A DNA stretch of 42,432 nt from Clostridia bacterium (GTDB lineage Bacteria; Bacillota; Clostridia; Oscillospirales; Acutalibacteraceae), in the NCBI GenBank assembly GCA_017507805.1, contig JAFWAC010000011.1:1-42432 (forward strand). The letters are read 5' to 3'. Shown one piece after another: positions 1 through 8,833 of this stretch. A program made the position numbers and the translations under genes. The first letter of the stretch is position 1. Each line of letters starts with the position of its first letter. The notes below the pieces were generated by a model that had not been told where the DNA came from, searched no databases, and saw only the letters and a program-made list of their open reading frames with translations.

Positions 1-1692
1 ATCTGCACCTACATAACAATTTTCTATTGTTAATGTTCCTGTAGCACTTGATGCAACTGTATCACCTACAAATGCTGCCGAATACCAACCTGCTACAAGG
101 TATGATGATTCAATTCCTAAATTTCTAATAGCTTCAGAGGTGTTCTGTGAAGTTTTCGGGAATAATGCTGTTGCGGTGTTTTCTGCTGTGTCTTTATACA
201 GACCGTAAATTACGTGTCCAGCACCGTCCAATGTTGCACGGAATGCATTTGCATCAGTAATATCTGCAGAGGAATACCAAGATTTAACCTCATAACCTTC
301 CTCTACTTCACCTGTTGACCAATCGATTTTACTAACATCGTTTAAATAAATATCTTTTATTAACTTATAGTAGCTACCGCCACCATTTTTAACCAAATAT
401 GCCAATTGCTCAGGAATTTCGATTAAATAGGGGTCTGCTTCTGTTCCGCTGCCCTTTGTACAAGGAACTTCTGTGCCATCCCAAATGGTAGGTTGAATGG
501 TAACAGATTTAATACCTTCAAGATATTTAAAGGCGTTATCGCTTACGCTATATACCTTTTTACCATCAAGGCTAGCAGGTATAACGAGTTTTCCATCCTC
601 CGGAACCTCGCCGAAATAGTTAGTTACTTCAAGTCCTGTGCCACAAGGAACTGCACGCCAATCTTCTTCGTAAATGCTGTCAGCCTCGCCTGTTACCGCT
701 TCGTGAGCACATGAGCGAAGGGCAGCTGCTTTATCTGCAGTTATTCCCTGACCGATTGGGAAATAGTCGGTCGTTCTAACATCGGTAACAGAAAGATTTG
801 CCTTAGCAGCAAAGGTCTCTATCCAAACGCAAGCCGCAAGATATTTTCCTAAACTACTAAGATGACTTACATTATCAGCATACAACGAATCGGAAGCGCC
901 GTAGGTGTCACCGAAGCCGAACTCGTCCTTAGCTAGCTGTACGGCCTTACCTGAAAGAACTAAATCGGGAGCTGCATCAAGTCCGCATTGGGTCTTAACA
1001 ATTTCTGCAGCCTGATTTACTGTTGACTCGATAGCGGCGAAGAAATCACGAGTGTTTTCGTAGTCGCGAGGATAATATTCATAGGCATTGTCTATAGACA
1101 TTGCGTGTGAAAAAGACCAACCTTGATGAATAAGTATCTCGCACTTATTGTTATTGTTTTTCTCAAGCTCGTCTAAAACGTAGCCGTAAAGCTTTGTGAT
1201 ATAGGGGTTTTCCTCGGTCCAATAGGAATCAATATCATCGCACCAGTCGGGCATTTGCTGGATGGTTATGTAGTCCCAATCAGTGTATGCTATAGCCTCC
1301 TGAATAGAGGCATATCCCCCTACAGCAGCACCGTTTACGTAGAGATCTTCATAGTGCTGATCATAGGCGGATTCATAATAGCCATCATGTCCTAAATCTC
1401 GATAGTTCTCATAGAAGTGAACATGACGCCAAAGTGCACAGCCGGGGAAATAGAGGCTAGCTGCAGTAATGTCTAAACCCATACTCTCTGCTATTCTCGA
1501 AACATACTCTGTAGTATTATTAGAGTAGCTGTTTCCAATAGCAAGTACTTTGATAGGTTTGTTTTCAACTTCTGTTGAAGCTAAGGCACCAAAAGGCACT
1601 GCCATCAAGCAAATTGCCAAGCAAATAACTAAAGAAATTGCTTTTTTTATGCTTTTGCCTGAAAACAATTTACTAACAAAATCTTTTTTCAT
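1..1692 (-). CDS. Secreted DUF4886/SGNH-hydrolase-like protein with beta-helix-type tail, C-terminus cut by window edge
   Basis: The reading frame is open from an ATG at 1692 to base 1, giving 564 codons with no stop, so the C-terminus lies outside the window. An AGGAG site precedes the start. Residues 1-39 form a signal peptide (basic start, hydrophobic core, cut near ALA-STEV). Residues 47-60 read IKVLAIGNSYSNN, the block I motif of SGNH/GDSL hydrolases with Ser55 as likely nucleophile. A later DNVSHLSSLGKYLAA segment supplies the distal Asp-x-x-His. This pairing is typical of DUF4886 proteins, which are usually taken for carbohydrate esterases. The last 170 or so residues contain GLUG-like repeats (DGAGHVIYGLY, ENCYVGAD), suggesting a right-handed beta-helix or adhesive tail. 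The substrate is unknown. It lies 182 bases downstream of the glycoside-hydrolase-like gene and probably has its own promoter. Confidence 0.8.
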   Translation of the reverse strand, partial: MKKDFVSKLFSGKSIKKAISLVICLAICLMAVPFGALASTEVENKPIKVLAIGNSYSNNTTEYVSRIAESMGLDITAASLYFPGCALWRHVHFYENYRDLGHDGYYESAYDQHYEDLYVNGAAVGGYASIQEAIAYTDWDYITIQQMPDWCDDIDSYWTEENPYITKLYGYVLDELEKNNNNKCEILIHQGWSFSHAMSIDNAYEYYPRDYENTRDFFAAIESTVNQAAEIVKTQCGLDAAPDLVLSGKAVQLAKDEFGFGDTYGASDSLYADNVSHLSSLGKYLAACVWIETFAAKANLSVTDVRTTDYFPIGQGITADKAAALRSCAHEAVTGEADSIYEEDWRAVPCGTGLEVTNYFGEVPEDGKLVIPASLDGKKVYSVSDNAFKYLEGIKSVTIQPTIWDGTEVPCTKGSGTEADPYLIEIPEQLAYLVKNGGGSYYKLIKDIYLNDVSKIDWSTGEVEEGYEVKSWYSSADITDANAFRATLDGAGHVIYGLYKDTAENTATALFPKTSQNTSEAIRNLGIESSYLVAGWYSAAFVGDTVASSATGTLTIENCYVGAD

Positions 1693-1805
1693 TTGTGCAT
1701 TTCTCCTTTTAATTTTATTTTTTCAATGCCAAGAATTGCTGAAAAATTCTATGCTCTATGCACCTCCCCAAAACCAACCGCAAACGCCATACAATGTTGC
1801 GATTA

Positions 1806-1834
1806 TGTATATTAAAAGTATATATCATTGTAAA
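1806..1834 (-). promoter_or_regulatory. Candidate sigma-A promoter for the DUF4886 gene
   Basis: On the minus strand TTTACA (1829-1834) and TATACA (1806-1811) are separated by exactly 17 bases, about 110 bases upstream of the ATG at 1692. The intergenic gap is 182 bases and AT-rich, so a chance match is possible. Confidence 0.45.
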
Positions 1835-1874
1835 TTTATATGGAATGGATTTTATTTTTAAAAATATGGACGTT

Positions 1875-4034
1875 TTATTTGCCTCTATACTTCTCTAAAA
1901 GATATTCACAGCAAATCACCTTTTCTGCAAGCTGACATTTGTAGAAATAATAATGGTTTGCCGCCTCATAGCCTATTGTTGAATTTTTAACCATCAAATC
2001 GTACATCTGCTTTGCTGCGCGGCTTTCCTCCTCTGCAATGTAGGCAAGGTATTCATAGTCCGTTCCCTCGCGGTTCATTATAAATTCGGTTTGCAGATAG
2101 GATGAGTAGAAAAGCAAATATCCGCCATGCGCCACCTGTTTATAATCACAATCGGGCATATTTTCTATCAATTTCAATCCCTCACGCCAAATCGTACTTA
2201 ATTTTTTAAGCTGATTTACATAAACATCTTTAGGATATACTCCGCGCCAAATATCAATAGTATCGTATGAAAAGCAGGTCATGGTAGCGTAGAAGCCGTG
2301 CTTTGTAAGCGGATTTTCATAAAGCAGGTTAGCCGGACCCGGGTTTTGAGGGCCCATACGAAGGGAGTCTATATGGAAAGGAAATTCTCTGAATGCCTTT
2401 GAAAAAATACTTGCGGATTGCTTAACAATCTGCCAATATTCACCATATTCCTTTTTAAGAAGCTCGTCATAAGCCGCCTCGTCCGGATTTTTCATACATT
2501 CGGTAGCAACCTTTAAATTAACCGAAGGGTATCCACCCAAGGTCCAGCTAAGCATAAGGTGATGCACATCGGCAGCCTTCAAGTTAATTATGTGCTCGCG
2601 GATAAGGTCAAACACAGGCAGAAAAGGCATTGTACTGCATTCCCATGTGTCATTTACCTGTACCTTAGCCGATACCTCGTGTCCCTTACTGCGTGCATAA
2701 TTCCAAACACTGACAGAAAAATCACTGGGGCCGGGTATCGACATACTGTATTCATCGGTTTGCCATTCAATACCGCCAATACAAATATCTTTATGTCTCT
2801 CACTTGTGGTTTGAATTATAACACCCGCGGGTATAAGGTCTATACATTTGAACATCTGCTCTTGTGACATATAATATTTCCACGACCATGTCCATGCAAT
2901 GGTACGGATAGAAGGAGAAACCGACTGTGCCGCCTCGTAAACGGTGGTAATTATCGCGGCAACAGTTTCCTCAATCGGTGTATTTTCACACTTAGGACAG
3001 CTCTCGGTTTTACTATCTCTTGATTTGCAATGTGTAAGATTTTCGGAAACATTTATAAGGAAAAATCCGCCCAAATCAGGCACCGCCTCGCAAACCATTG
3101 TCACAGCATTCTTTATGTACTCAAGCACGCGTTTGTCGCTTGTGCAAAGCGCGGTGTAAGCCCCCTCAACTGCACCCTTTAATTCAGGGTGATTATCAAA
3201 GAAAGCGTTTGGCATTGAACGCGGCTCGTTAAGATAGAGATAAACCTTGATACCGTGTTCTGCCGCAAGGGCTACAAGCTCTTTGAGCCGTTGCTGTCTT
3301 TCCTGCCAACCTTCAGAGCAACTTTCATCGAAAGGAAACGGGGTAATCTGATACAAAACCACAGGTATCCATATAGCATTAACCCCCGAAGCGCGGTATT
3401 TTTTCAGCATCTCCTCAGGGTAAGAGATTTTTATATCCCTGTCAAGCGCTGTCGCATACAGTCCGCAATAGGAATAAATCAAACGGAGCTCATCATCGTT
3501 ATCTATAACAACGCTTTTTTCACCATCGGGCGAATTTTCAAAAAATTCAAACGGCTCTTCACCCAAAAACATATCTGCAAAATTAGATTTTACAATTCCC
3601 TTAATCCACGAAAGGTTTTCCCTTTGCTCGGCAGAAAGCTCCTCTTGGCGAATAGGCTTGCAAAAGGGCTTGAAATTACCCAGCTTAGCATCCAAAAAGT
3701 CCTCGTCCTTTAACGCCGCCGCAAGCTCAGCCTCGCTCATATCCAAAACCTTGAGAAGTTGCTCGTAAGGCAGGATATGCCACGCATTTTTAATCGTTGT
3801 AATGCGTCCTCTTTCAGGCCATTTTTCCAACTGTGTCTGCCTCTGCTCAGGCAAGCCCATATCCTCAGCGGCTTTTAACACCACCTCAAGCGGAAGGTCA
3901 AGCCCGTATGCCAATCTTTCGGCAGTTACGGTATCCCACAAACGAAAAATTGCCATATACATTCTGTTTGGAAAATATGGCGGAAACGGATACTCTCTAT
4001 CCTCAAGCACGCACGGTAATACTGTTTCACTCAT
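1875..4034 (-). CDS. TIM-barrel glycoside-hydrolase-like protein (GH20-like, exact family unsure)
   Basis: A 719-residue cytoplasmic protein with no signal peptide. The start ATG follows an AAGGAG site. Residues around 205-235 (SYPEEMLKKYRASGVNAIWI) and 255-285 (AAEHGIKVYLYLNEPR) look like successive strands and helices of a (beta/alpha)8 glycosidase barrel. A central CPKC cluster and tryptophan-rich segments (IAWTWSWKYY) fit sugar binding. The C-terminal 200 residues are helical. I recognise the general type of large clostridial proteins often labelled GH20-like or hypothetical, but cannot name a family or catalytic pair with certainty. It is last in an apparent operon with the AraC regulator and MBL-fold hydrolase, 16 bases after the latter. 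A role in processing an imported oligosaccharide or glycoside is inferred. Confidence 0.75.
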   Translation of the reverse strand: MSETVLPCVLEDREYPFPPYFPNRMYMAIFRLWDTVTAERLAYGLDLPLEVVLKAAEDMGLPEQRQTQLEKWPERGRITTIKNAWHILPYEQLLKVLDMSEAELAAALKDEDFLDAKLGNFKPFCKPIRQEELSAEQRENLSWIKGIVKSNFADMFLGEEPFEFFENSPDGEKSVVIDNDDELRLIYSYCGLYATALDRDIKISYPEEMLKKYRASGVNAIWIPVVLYQITPFPFDESCSEGWQERQQRLKELVALAAEHGIKVYLYLNEPRSMPNAFFDNHPELKGAVEGAYTALCTSDKRVLEYIKNAVTMVCEAVPDLGGFFLINVSENLTHCKSRDSKTESCPKCENTPIEETVAAIITTVYEAAQSVSPSIRTIAWTWSWKYYMSQEQMFKCIDLIPAGVIIQTTSERHKDICIGGIEWQTDEYSMSIPGPSDFSVSVWNYARSKGHEVSAKVQVNDTWECSTMPFLPVFDLIREHIINLKAADVHHLMLSWTLGGYPSVNLKVATECMKNPDEAAYDELLKKEYGEYWQIVKQSASIFSKAFREFPFHIDSLRMGPQNPGPANLLYENPLTKHGFYATMTCFSYDTIDIWRGVYPKDVYVNQLKKLSTIWREGLKLIENMPDCDYKQVAHGGYLLFYSSYLQTEFIMNREGTDYEYLAYIAEEESRAAKQMYDLMVKNSTIGYEAANHYYFYKCQLAEKVICCEYLLEKYRGK

Positions 4035-4050
4035 GTTTTCACTCCTTTTC

Positions 4051-4785
4051 TTAAAGCTTTATAGCTTCGCCGTCCTCAGGATATATCATTTCAAACGGCA
4101 CAGTATCGCTGTAATTTTTAAATGTATCATACTTTGATAACGGAAAAACATGCACCAAAGCCATTTTTTCGGTTTTTGCATTACGGGCGCGCTCCAACAG
4201 CTCAGCAGGCTCAAAATGGGCACATTCGAAAATTACAAAATCAAAATTCTCCTTATCCAAAACGGTAGGATAATCCTCCAAACTGTACTTCAAATCTCCC
4301 GAGATAAGAATTTGCTTCCCCTCTGCTTTAACTATAAAGCCATAGGACAGGTTATTTTCTCCCATGTGCTTGGTTGCAATTGCCGACACACAGATATTTT
4401 CGTCCCGATAGCAAAGCTTCTCATCATAACAATAAGTTCTTATGCGCTCGCAAGGCTCATCGTTCCCCGAATACATATCCATAACCATTTTTAAGGTTTC
4501 AACACCTCGCTTTTCAGGCAGATAAACCTCAACCTCAACATCCCTGTAATACCAGCTTGCTAAATCCAAAAAATGGAATATCCCTGTTATATGATCCGCG
4601 TGCAAATGTGTTACGAATATCCCCTTAACCGTATTAAAGGGGGTCTCCTCTCTGTGGAGCAAATCAGCAATCGGTGCTCCTACATCGAAAACATAATTCG
4701 CACCGTTTACTTCCACAAGTATACATTGGCAATACCGTTCCTTTGCAGGCACTCCGTGACCTGTTCCGAAAAACTTAATTTTCAT
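4051..4785 (-). CDS. MBL-fold metal-dependent hydrolase, RNase Z/lactonase-like
   Basis: A 244-residue metallo-beta-lactamase-fold enzyme. The metal motif HLHADH is at residues 60-65, with further ligands expected at the His of TKHMGEN, the Asp of ISGDLKY and the His of LVHVFP. This is the dizinc pattern of the RNase Z/ElaC and related phosphodiesterase families, but the long exosite arm of true tRNase Z is not evident. The ATG at 4785 has GGAG eight bases upstream. An in-frame GTG nine bases further up has no such site. It sits between an AraC regulator (27-base gap) and a glycoside-hydrolase-like gene (16-base gap), so it is more likely a sugar-phosphate or lactone hydrolase of that pathway than a tRNA enzyme. 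Confidence 0.8.
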   Translation of the reverse strand: MKIKFFGTGHGVPAKERYCQCILVEVNGANYVFDVGAPIADLLHREETPFNTVKGIFVTHLHADHITGIFHFLDLASWYYRDVEVEVYLPEKRGVETLKMVMDMYSGNDEPCERIRTYCYDEKLCYRDENICVSAIATKHMGENNLSYGFIVKAEGKQILISGDLKYSLEDYPTVLDKENFDFVIFECAHFEPAELLERARNAKTEKMALVHVFPLSKYDTFKNYSDTVPFEMIYPEDGEAIKL

Positions 4786-4812
4786 AAATACCACTCCGTT
4801 TGGAAATTAATA

Positions 4813-5670
4813 TTAATTACTGCTAACAAATTTTCTGTAATCGGTTGGTGAATAGGATGTGTAATTTCTGAATATTCGGCTGAAATAAAGCGGGTCGCTA
4901 AAGCCTACCCTTTGGGCTATTTCTGCCACATTCATATTTGAACCCAAAAGCAAGGTTTTTGCCATTTCTATCTGCAACATTCTTTGATACTTATTCGGCG
5001 TGAGGTGGGTTTCCTTATGAAAAAGCTCAACCAACGCCTGCTTACTGATGCCGTTACTTTTGGCTATATTCTCTAACGAAATTCTTTCATTATAGTGTGA
5101 ACGAATAACATCCATCGTCTGTGCCACAACCATGGGATTTGGCAAAACATCGTTTATGCTTTCGGAAACTTCACAAATAAGTGCCACAAAAAGAGCAACT
5201 GCTTTGATTTCTGCACACTTTGCTTCTGTCGACACCAACCTATTTTTACTGCGGACATACGCTATCTCACAGGCTTCAATCAGTTTTTCGAACATCTTTA
5301 AAACCTTTATAGAGTTCTCACACCTAAACACGCCGCTGTGAATATTACAATCTGCCAGCAATTTAGGAATTTCCGTCCCTCCAAAACAAATATACCTGCT
5401 TTCAGAATATGTACCGTCCCAATAATATTTAGATGTTTCTCCCGGGTAGCAGATAACCAAGGAATTTTTATCTAAAACGCATCTTTTATCCTTATATTCA
5501 AATAAACAGCTTCCGCTTTTGACCAAAAGAATATGATAATCGTCCCAATTATTTTTATTTGTTGCGTTTATGCTGTCTTTTTTGACAAAGGTCTGTGTTC
5601 CGAAGCTTCTTATATAGTATTTTTCATTATAACAAATATCGTTACTGCATTCATTAGAACATATTTCCAT
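4813..5670 (-). CDS. AraC family transcriptional regulator
   Basis: A 285-residue regulator. The N-terminal half is a cupin-like ligand/dimer domain (strand-rich, with HILLVKSGSCLFEYK resembling the AraC arm region). Residues about 185-285 carry the two helix-turn-helix units of the AraC family, including ISLENIAKSNGISKQALVELF and the signature MNVAEIAQRVGFSDPLYFSRIF. It is the first gene of an apparent operon with the MBL-fold hydrolase and the glycoside-hydrolase-like protein, so it probably controls their expression in response to a carbohydrate. It is divergent from another AraC gene 291 bases away. That gap holds a clear promoter only for the plus-strand gene. I see no convincing minus-strand promoter. 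Confidence 0.88.
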   Translation of the reverse strand: MEICSNECSNDICYNEKYYIRSFGTQTFVKKDSINATNKNNWDDYHILLVKSGSCLFEYKDKRCVLDKNSLVICYPGETSKYYWDGTYSESRYICFGGTEIPKLLADCNIHSGVFRCENSIKVLKMFEKLIEACEIAYVRSKNRLVSTEAKCAEIKAVALFVALICEVSESINDVLPNPMVVAQTMDVIRSHYNERISLENIAKSNGISKQALVELFHKETHLTPNKYQRMLQIEMAKTLLLGSNMNVAEIAQRVGFSDPLYFSRIFRNYTSYSPTDYRKFVSSN

Positions 5671-5896
5671 ATAAATATCACACCCTTAATAACCCGTTCA
5701 AATATACAAAAAAGGTAACAAAAATATGTTCCGCAAAGGACACTATAAAACCAAGGCGACCAAATTACTGCCAATCACTCGATTAACGGATTTGTCTAAA
5801 ACGCCTAATTGTTACGATTTTATTATAACCTATCTTATGCTATTTGTATTTGCCAAATATTAATTTATTTTTGTAATATATTAATTTTTTTTAATA

Positions 5897-5926
5897 TTGA
5901 CAAAATATTGAAATTCGTGTTATTAT
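5897..5926 (+). promoter_or_regulatory. Extended -10 sigma-A promoter of the AraC gene at 5962
   Basis: TTGACA (5897-5902), an 18-base spacer and TATTAT (5921-5926) preceded by TGT, giving an extended -10. It lies about 35 bases before the TTG start. Confidence 0.75.
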
Positions 5927-5961
5927 CGTTATATAAAATTAAAAAAGGTAGGGATTTTTTC

Positions 5962-6849
5962 TTGAACAGACCGGATACGGATTTTAAACTGAAGCCCTTT
6001 AGAGTGGATATAAATGTGAAAAAAATTGCCAATGTGCATTATTTTGAGTTCACCAATAACTATTCCACTTTTAAGGATAAACACCCTTTTAAGGAGCTCG
6101 TTTATGTAGACAGCGGTTCAATAAATGTGGACGCAGAAAATTTTTGTGGCAAATTGGAGGCAAAACAGCTTTTAATTCACAGGAATAATGAGCCCCATTC
6201 GCTTTCCTGTGTCGGTAAAGAAGCTCCGAATGTAATTATAATCGGGTTCATGTGTGACTGTGACAAGTTAAATTCCTTTTCTCAAACACCATATACTCTT
6301 TCAAACGACCTTGTTAAAATTTTGACCGAAATCATTAAAGAAGGGCACGCTGTGTTTTTACCGCCCTATGATGTGCCTAATCTTAAGGATATGAAAAAAC
6401 GCAAGGATCATCCCTTTGGTGCGGATCAAATGCTTAAGCTTAAGCTTGAGATGTTCTTAATAGAACTTATAAGATCCACCGAAGCCTCCATACCTCGTGC
6501 CAAAAGCTCCTCTGCAAGCAAAAAAACCGGCGACATCAGTAACTATATTAATACCCACTATACCGAAAAAATAACTTTAGATAACCTTTGCTTCATTTTT
6601 GGTACAAACAAAACCACACTCTGTAAAAACTTTAAAGAAGCATACGGCACAACTGTTTTTAATTATATAAATACCCTTCGCATAAAGGAAGCAAAAAAGC
6701 TTATGCGTGAAGGTGAATTAAGTCTTACAGAAATATCACAAAAAGTAGGTTATTCCTCAATTCATTATTTCAGCAAAACTTTTAAATCCTATGAACGGCA
6801 ATCTCCTAAGGATTACATAAACACAATAAAATCAAAATTGAAGTTATAA
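5962..6849 (+). CDS. AraC family transcriptional regulator
   Basis: A 295-residue regulator starting at a TTG. An AGGTAGGGA ribosome site lies directly upstream, and the promoter at 5897-5926 lies inside the longer open frame, so the 51 in-frame codons from 5809 cannot be translated from that transcript. The N-terminal part has a cupin-like strand pattern (FKELVYVDSGSINVDAENF; HRNNEPHSLSCV). The C-terminal 100 residues are a standard AraC DNA-binding domain: ITLDNLCFIFGTNKTTLCKNF as first helix-turn-helix and LTEISQKVGYSSIHYFSKTF as second. It is divergent from the AraC/MBL/glycosidase operon and may regulate it, or may act at a distance. Confidence 0.86.
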   Translation: MNRPDTDFKLKPFRVDINVKKIANVHYFEFTNNYSTFKDKHPFKELVYVDSGSINVDAENFCGKLEAKQLLIHRNNEPHSLSCVGKEAPNVIIIGFMCDCDKLNSFSQTPYTLSNDLVKILTEIIKEGHAVFLPPYDVPNLKDMKKRKDHPFGADQMLKLKLEMFLIELIRSTEASIPRAKSSSASKKTGDISNYINTHYTEKITLDNLCFIFGTNKTTLCKNFKEAYGTTVFNYINTLRIKEAKKLMREGELSLTEISQKVGYSSIHYFSKTFKSYERQSPKDYINTIKSKLKL

Positions 6850-6967
6850 TAATTGTCTCTGCCTGAATTTTGCAAACACAAAGCTACATTCATATATCCA
6901 TGTTCTATCCTTTGTGATTTTATTTTCTTCGCTTTATATAAGTGATAATTTTATCATTAGAAATAAT

Positions 6968-7017
6968 TTATATACGCAAAAACACCCTGCCGATGCAGGG
7001 TGTTTTTGCGTATATAA
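6968..7017. terminator. Bidirectional intrinsic terminator, 23-bp perfect stem
   Basis: A perfect 23-base inverted repeat (6968-6990 with 6995-7017) around a CGAT loop. The stem carries A5 and T5 tracts on either side of a GC-rich CACCCTGC core, so it can terminate transcription from both sides. It lies between the convergent AraC gene ending at 6849 and the lipoprotein gene ending at 7031. Confidence 0.85.
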
Positions 7018-7030
7018 TATCACTGATATA

Positions 7031-7852
7031 TTAATATTGATCCATCTCGTAGTAATTATCCAAATTAGCGGGAGCAGTTACGGTAATGTCCTTACCACAG
7101 CTAATGAAGGTTACAGAATTCGCGGAATCATAGGTAACCTTATCGCTTCCTGCGGTGATTTCAGATACAAAGGAAACCTTATATTCTTTAACATAACCAT
7201 CAGCAACAGTAACAACAATAGTGCCATTCTTGGTTGTTACCTGAGTTAAGTCTTCACCGCAAACATTATATACAATTGCGGTCACAACATCTTTATAAAG
7301 GCTCTCAACCGTTGCTTCATCGGCGGTAAGCGTTACGGTGAGACTGCCATCATCGTTTTTCTTGCTCTGAGCATTACCGAAAAGAGCTTCGGGAAGCGCC
7401 GTAACAATACTCTGAGGATTGCCCACCTCTTTGGCATACTCGGCAAAAGTGCACTGTGTCTTGTAGGTGCCTTGTTCAGCGTTGCCAAAATATCTCCATT
7501 CGCCGTCAAAATACTCATTAAGGTCAGAGGTATAGCCCTCCATAATACGCTTACCGATAGCAAGAGCCTTGGGCTTATCGGTATCAAGGGCGGCAGCCTT
7601 GATATTTACATCGGCAGAATTTTCCGACTTACTTCCCATTAAATCGGTTTTGAGTAAGGTATCAATATCTGCATCATAAGACTTTGCATTTAAGGTGTTT
7701 TCAATTGCTTTTGCAACCGTTTCATAAACGGAGGCTTCCTTATTTGTATTGTTTGAGGCTTCGCCGCCGGATTTATTGCCACCGCAAGCGGTGAGAGTGA
7801 GTGCAGAAAGGATAATAAGCAGTGCTAAAGCGAGTGCGGTAATCTTTTTCAT
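7031..7852 (-). CDS. Lipoprotein of unknown function, last gene of the surface operon
   Basis: A 273-residue protein starting at the ATG at 7852 behind AAGGAG. The signal sequence (KKITALALALLIILSALTLTAC) ends in a lipobox TAC with Cys at about residue 23. A Gly/Ser/Asn-rich linker and a mixed alpha/beta domain follow. The pattern of an N-terminal helix (YETVAKAIENTLNAKSYDAD), long antiparallel strands and a repeat of DGSLTVTLTADEATVESLYKDV recalls the LolA/LppX-like or DUF6612-like half-barrel folds of Gram-positive lipoproteins, but I cannot assign a family. It follows the subtilisin gene by 66 bases. A weak TTGACA-like element in that gap may add transcription. Its job is unknown; a chaperone or lipid-binding helper for surface assembly would fit the context. 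Confidence 0.75.
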   Translation of the reverse strand: MKKITALALALLIILSALTLTACGGNKSGGEASNNTNKEASVYETVAKAIENTLNAKSYDADIDTLLKTDLMGSKSENSADVNIKAAALDTDKPKALAIGKRIMEGYTSDLNEYFDGEWRYFGNAEQGTYKTQCTFAEYAKEVGNPQSIVTALPEALFGNAQSKKNDDGSLTVTLTADEATVESLYKDVVTAIVYNVCGEDLTQVTTKNGTIVVTVADGYVKEYKVSFVSEITAGSDKVTYDSANSVTFISCGKDITVTAPANLDNYYEMDQY

Positions 7853-7918
7853 AATTTTTTTATCTCCTTTTTGAATATAGAAATATGTGCTTACAAATCT
7901 TGTCAATAGCGATATCGC

Positions 7919-8749
7919 CTATTCAATATATTTTTTTCCATCGGGAAGCTCATTTGCTTTCTTCAGCAGTTTTTCACGAAGCTGTGCCGGAGTGAGGCTC
8001 TTATTCTTTTGCAAAAGGCGTCCGGCGCGTGCAGTGACCTTTGCGGCAGAATAGGATGTGCCATCATTCACCTTGGTTTTGCCGCTTAAGGTTGCAGCTT
8101 TAACCTTTTCGCCACAGGTATAGATATCAACCCACTCACCGCGCTGAGAAAAATCCGAAACGGCAGTTTCTTTCCTGTTTACAGAGCCTACTGCAAATAC
8201 GGTATCATAGCCCGCAGGGTAATACTTAAACTCGCCGTCTGACTTGTAGTCATTCCCCGCGGAAGCAACCACCAAAACACCCTTTTGCTCGGCATATTCC
8301 ACCGCCTCACGGACAGCGGTTTTATCAAGAATTAGTCCCACACTCAGATTAATGATTTGGCAGTGGTAGACATTCACCGCATCCTTAATCATCTGAGCAA
8401 AGGTGTCGTTATCCACCTGTTTTATTTTGCCCGTATCATAAGCATTGCTGACAAGGGGAACAAATTTTGCCTGCGGCAGATGCTCCAAAATAACCGATGC
8501 CACCGCAGTGCCGTGACCGTAGGTATCCTCGGTAGTTTTTGCATCGTCTATGTAATTTTTGCCCTCTAAAATATGGTCAGCAGGGATTGCCTTAGAGGAA
8601 ATACCTGTATCAATAACACCGATTATTATAGGCTCTCTTGTAAAGTATTCCACCGTGAGGATAATTCCGCCGATTAAGCACAGGCAGAGCACAATGCAAA
8701 GGATGCGTTGCAGGGACAGGCGTCCTCGACTGTCCGTTTTCTTTTTCAT
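7919..8749 (-). CDS. Membrane-anchored subtilisin-like serine protease (S8)
   Basis: A 276-residue protease with the full S8 triad: Asp47 in GVIDTGI, His79 in YGHGTAVAS and Ser232 in DGTSYSAA. Asn166 in ASAGND supplies the oxyanion hole. Residues 16-34 form one hydrophobic segment after a basic N-terminus (KKKTDSRGR), which would anchor the catalytic domain outside the membrane. There is no visible pro-domain and the domain is at the short end for subtilases. It lies 84 bases after the giant surface protein gene, with a GGAAG ribosome site, and before the lipoprotein gene. Its place in the operon suggests that it cuts, trims or sheds the giant repeat protein or its partner. This role is inference. 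Confidence 0.88.
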   Translation of the reverse strand: MKKKTDSRGRLSLQRILCIVLCLCLIGGIILTVEYFTREPIIIGVIDTGISSKAIPADHILEGKNYIDDAKTTEDTYGHGTAVASVILEHLPQAKFVPLVSNAYDTGKIKQVDNDTFAQMIKDAVNVYHCQIINLSVGLILDKTAVREAVEYAEQKGVLVVASAGNDYKSDGEFKYYPAGYDTVFAVGSVNRKETAVSDFSQRGEWVDIYTCGEKVKAATLSGKTKVNDGTSYSAAKVTARAGRLLQKNKSLTPAQLREKLLKKANELPDGKKYIE

Positions 8750-8770
8750 AATGTCACTTCCGTTTTGAGA

Positions 8771-8799
8771 GAGGCGCCATAGCTAAACTACGGTGCCTC
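8771..8799. other. Intra-operon hairpin between the giant protein and the protease genes
   Basis: An inverted repeat of about 12 base pairs with one mismatch and one wobble (GAGGCGCCATAG with CTACGGTGCCTC, five-base loop). There is no T-run on the minus-strand side. It may be an mRNA processing or 3'-end protecting structure, or a weak attenuator lowering protease expression relative to the giant protein. Confidence 0.4.
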
Positions 8800-8833
8800 C
8801 CTTTTAGTTAAGCTTTAAATGAATTACCTACGA

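Noticed and set aside
5809-5961. 51 additional in-frame codons upstream of the second AraC gene
   Set aside because: The promoter lies inside this stretch and a good ribosome site precedes the TTG at 5962. The encoded residues are AT-biased and do not resemble the family.
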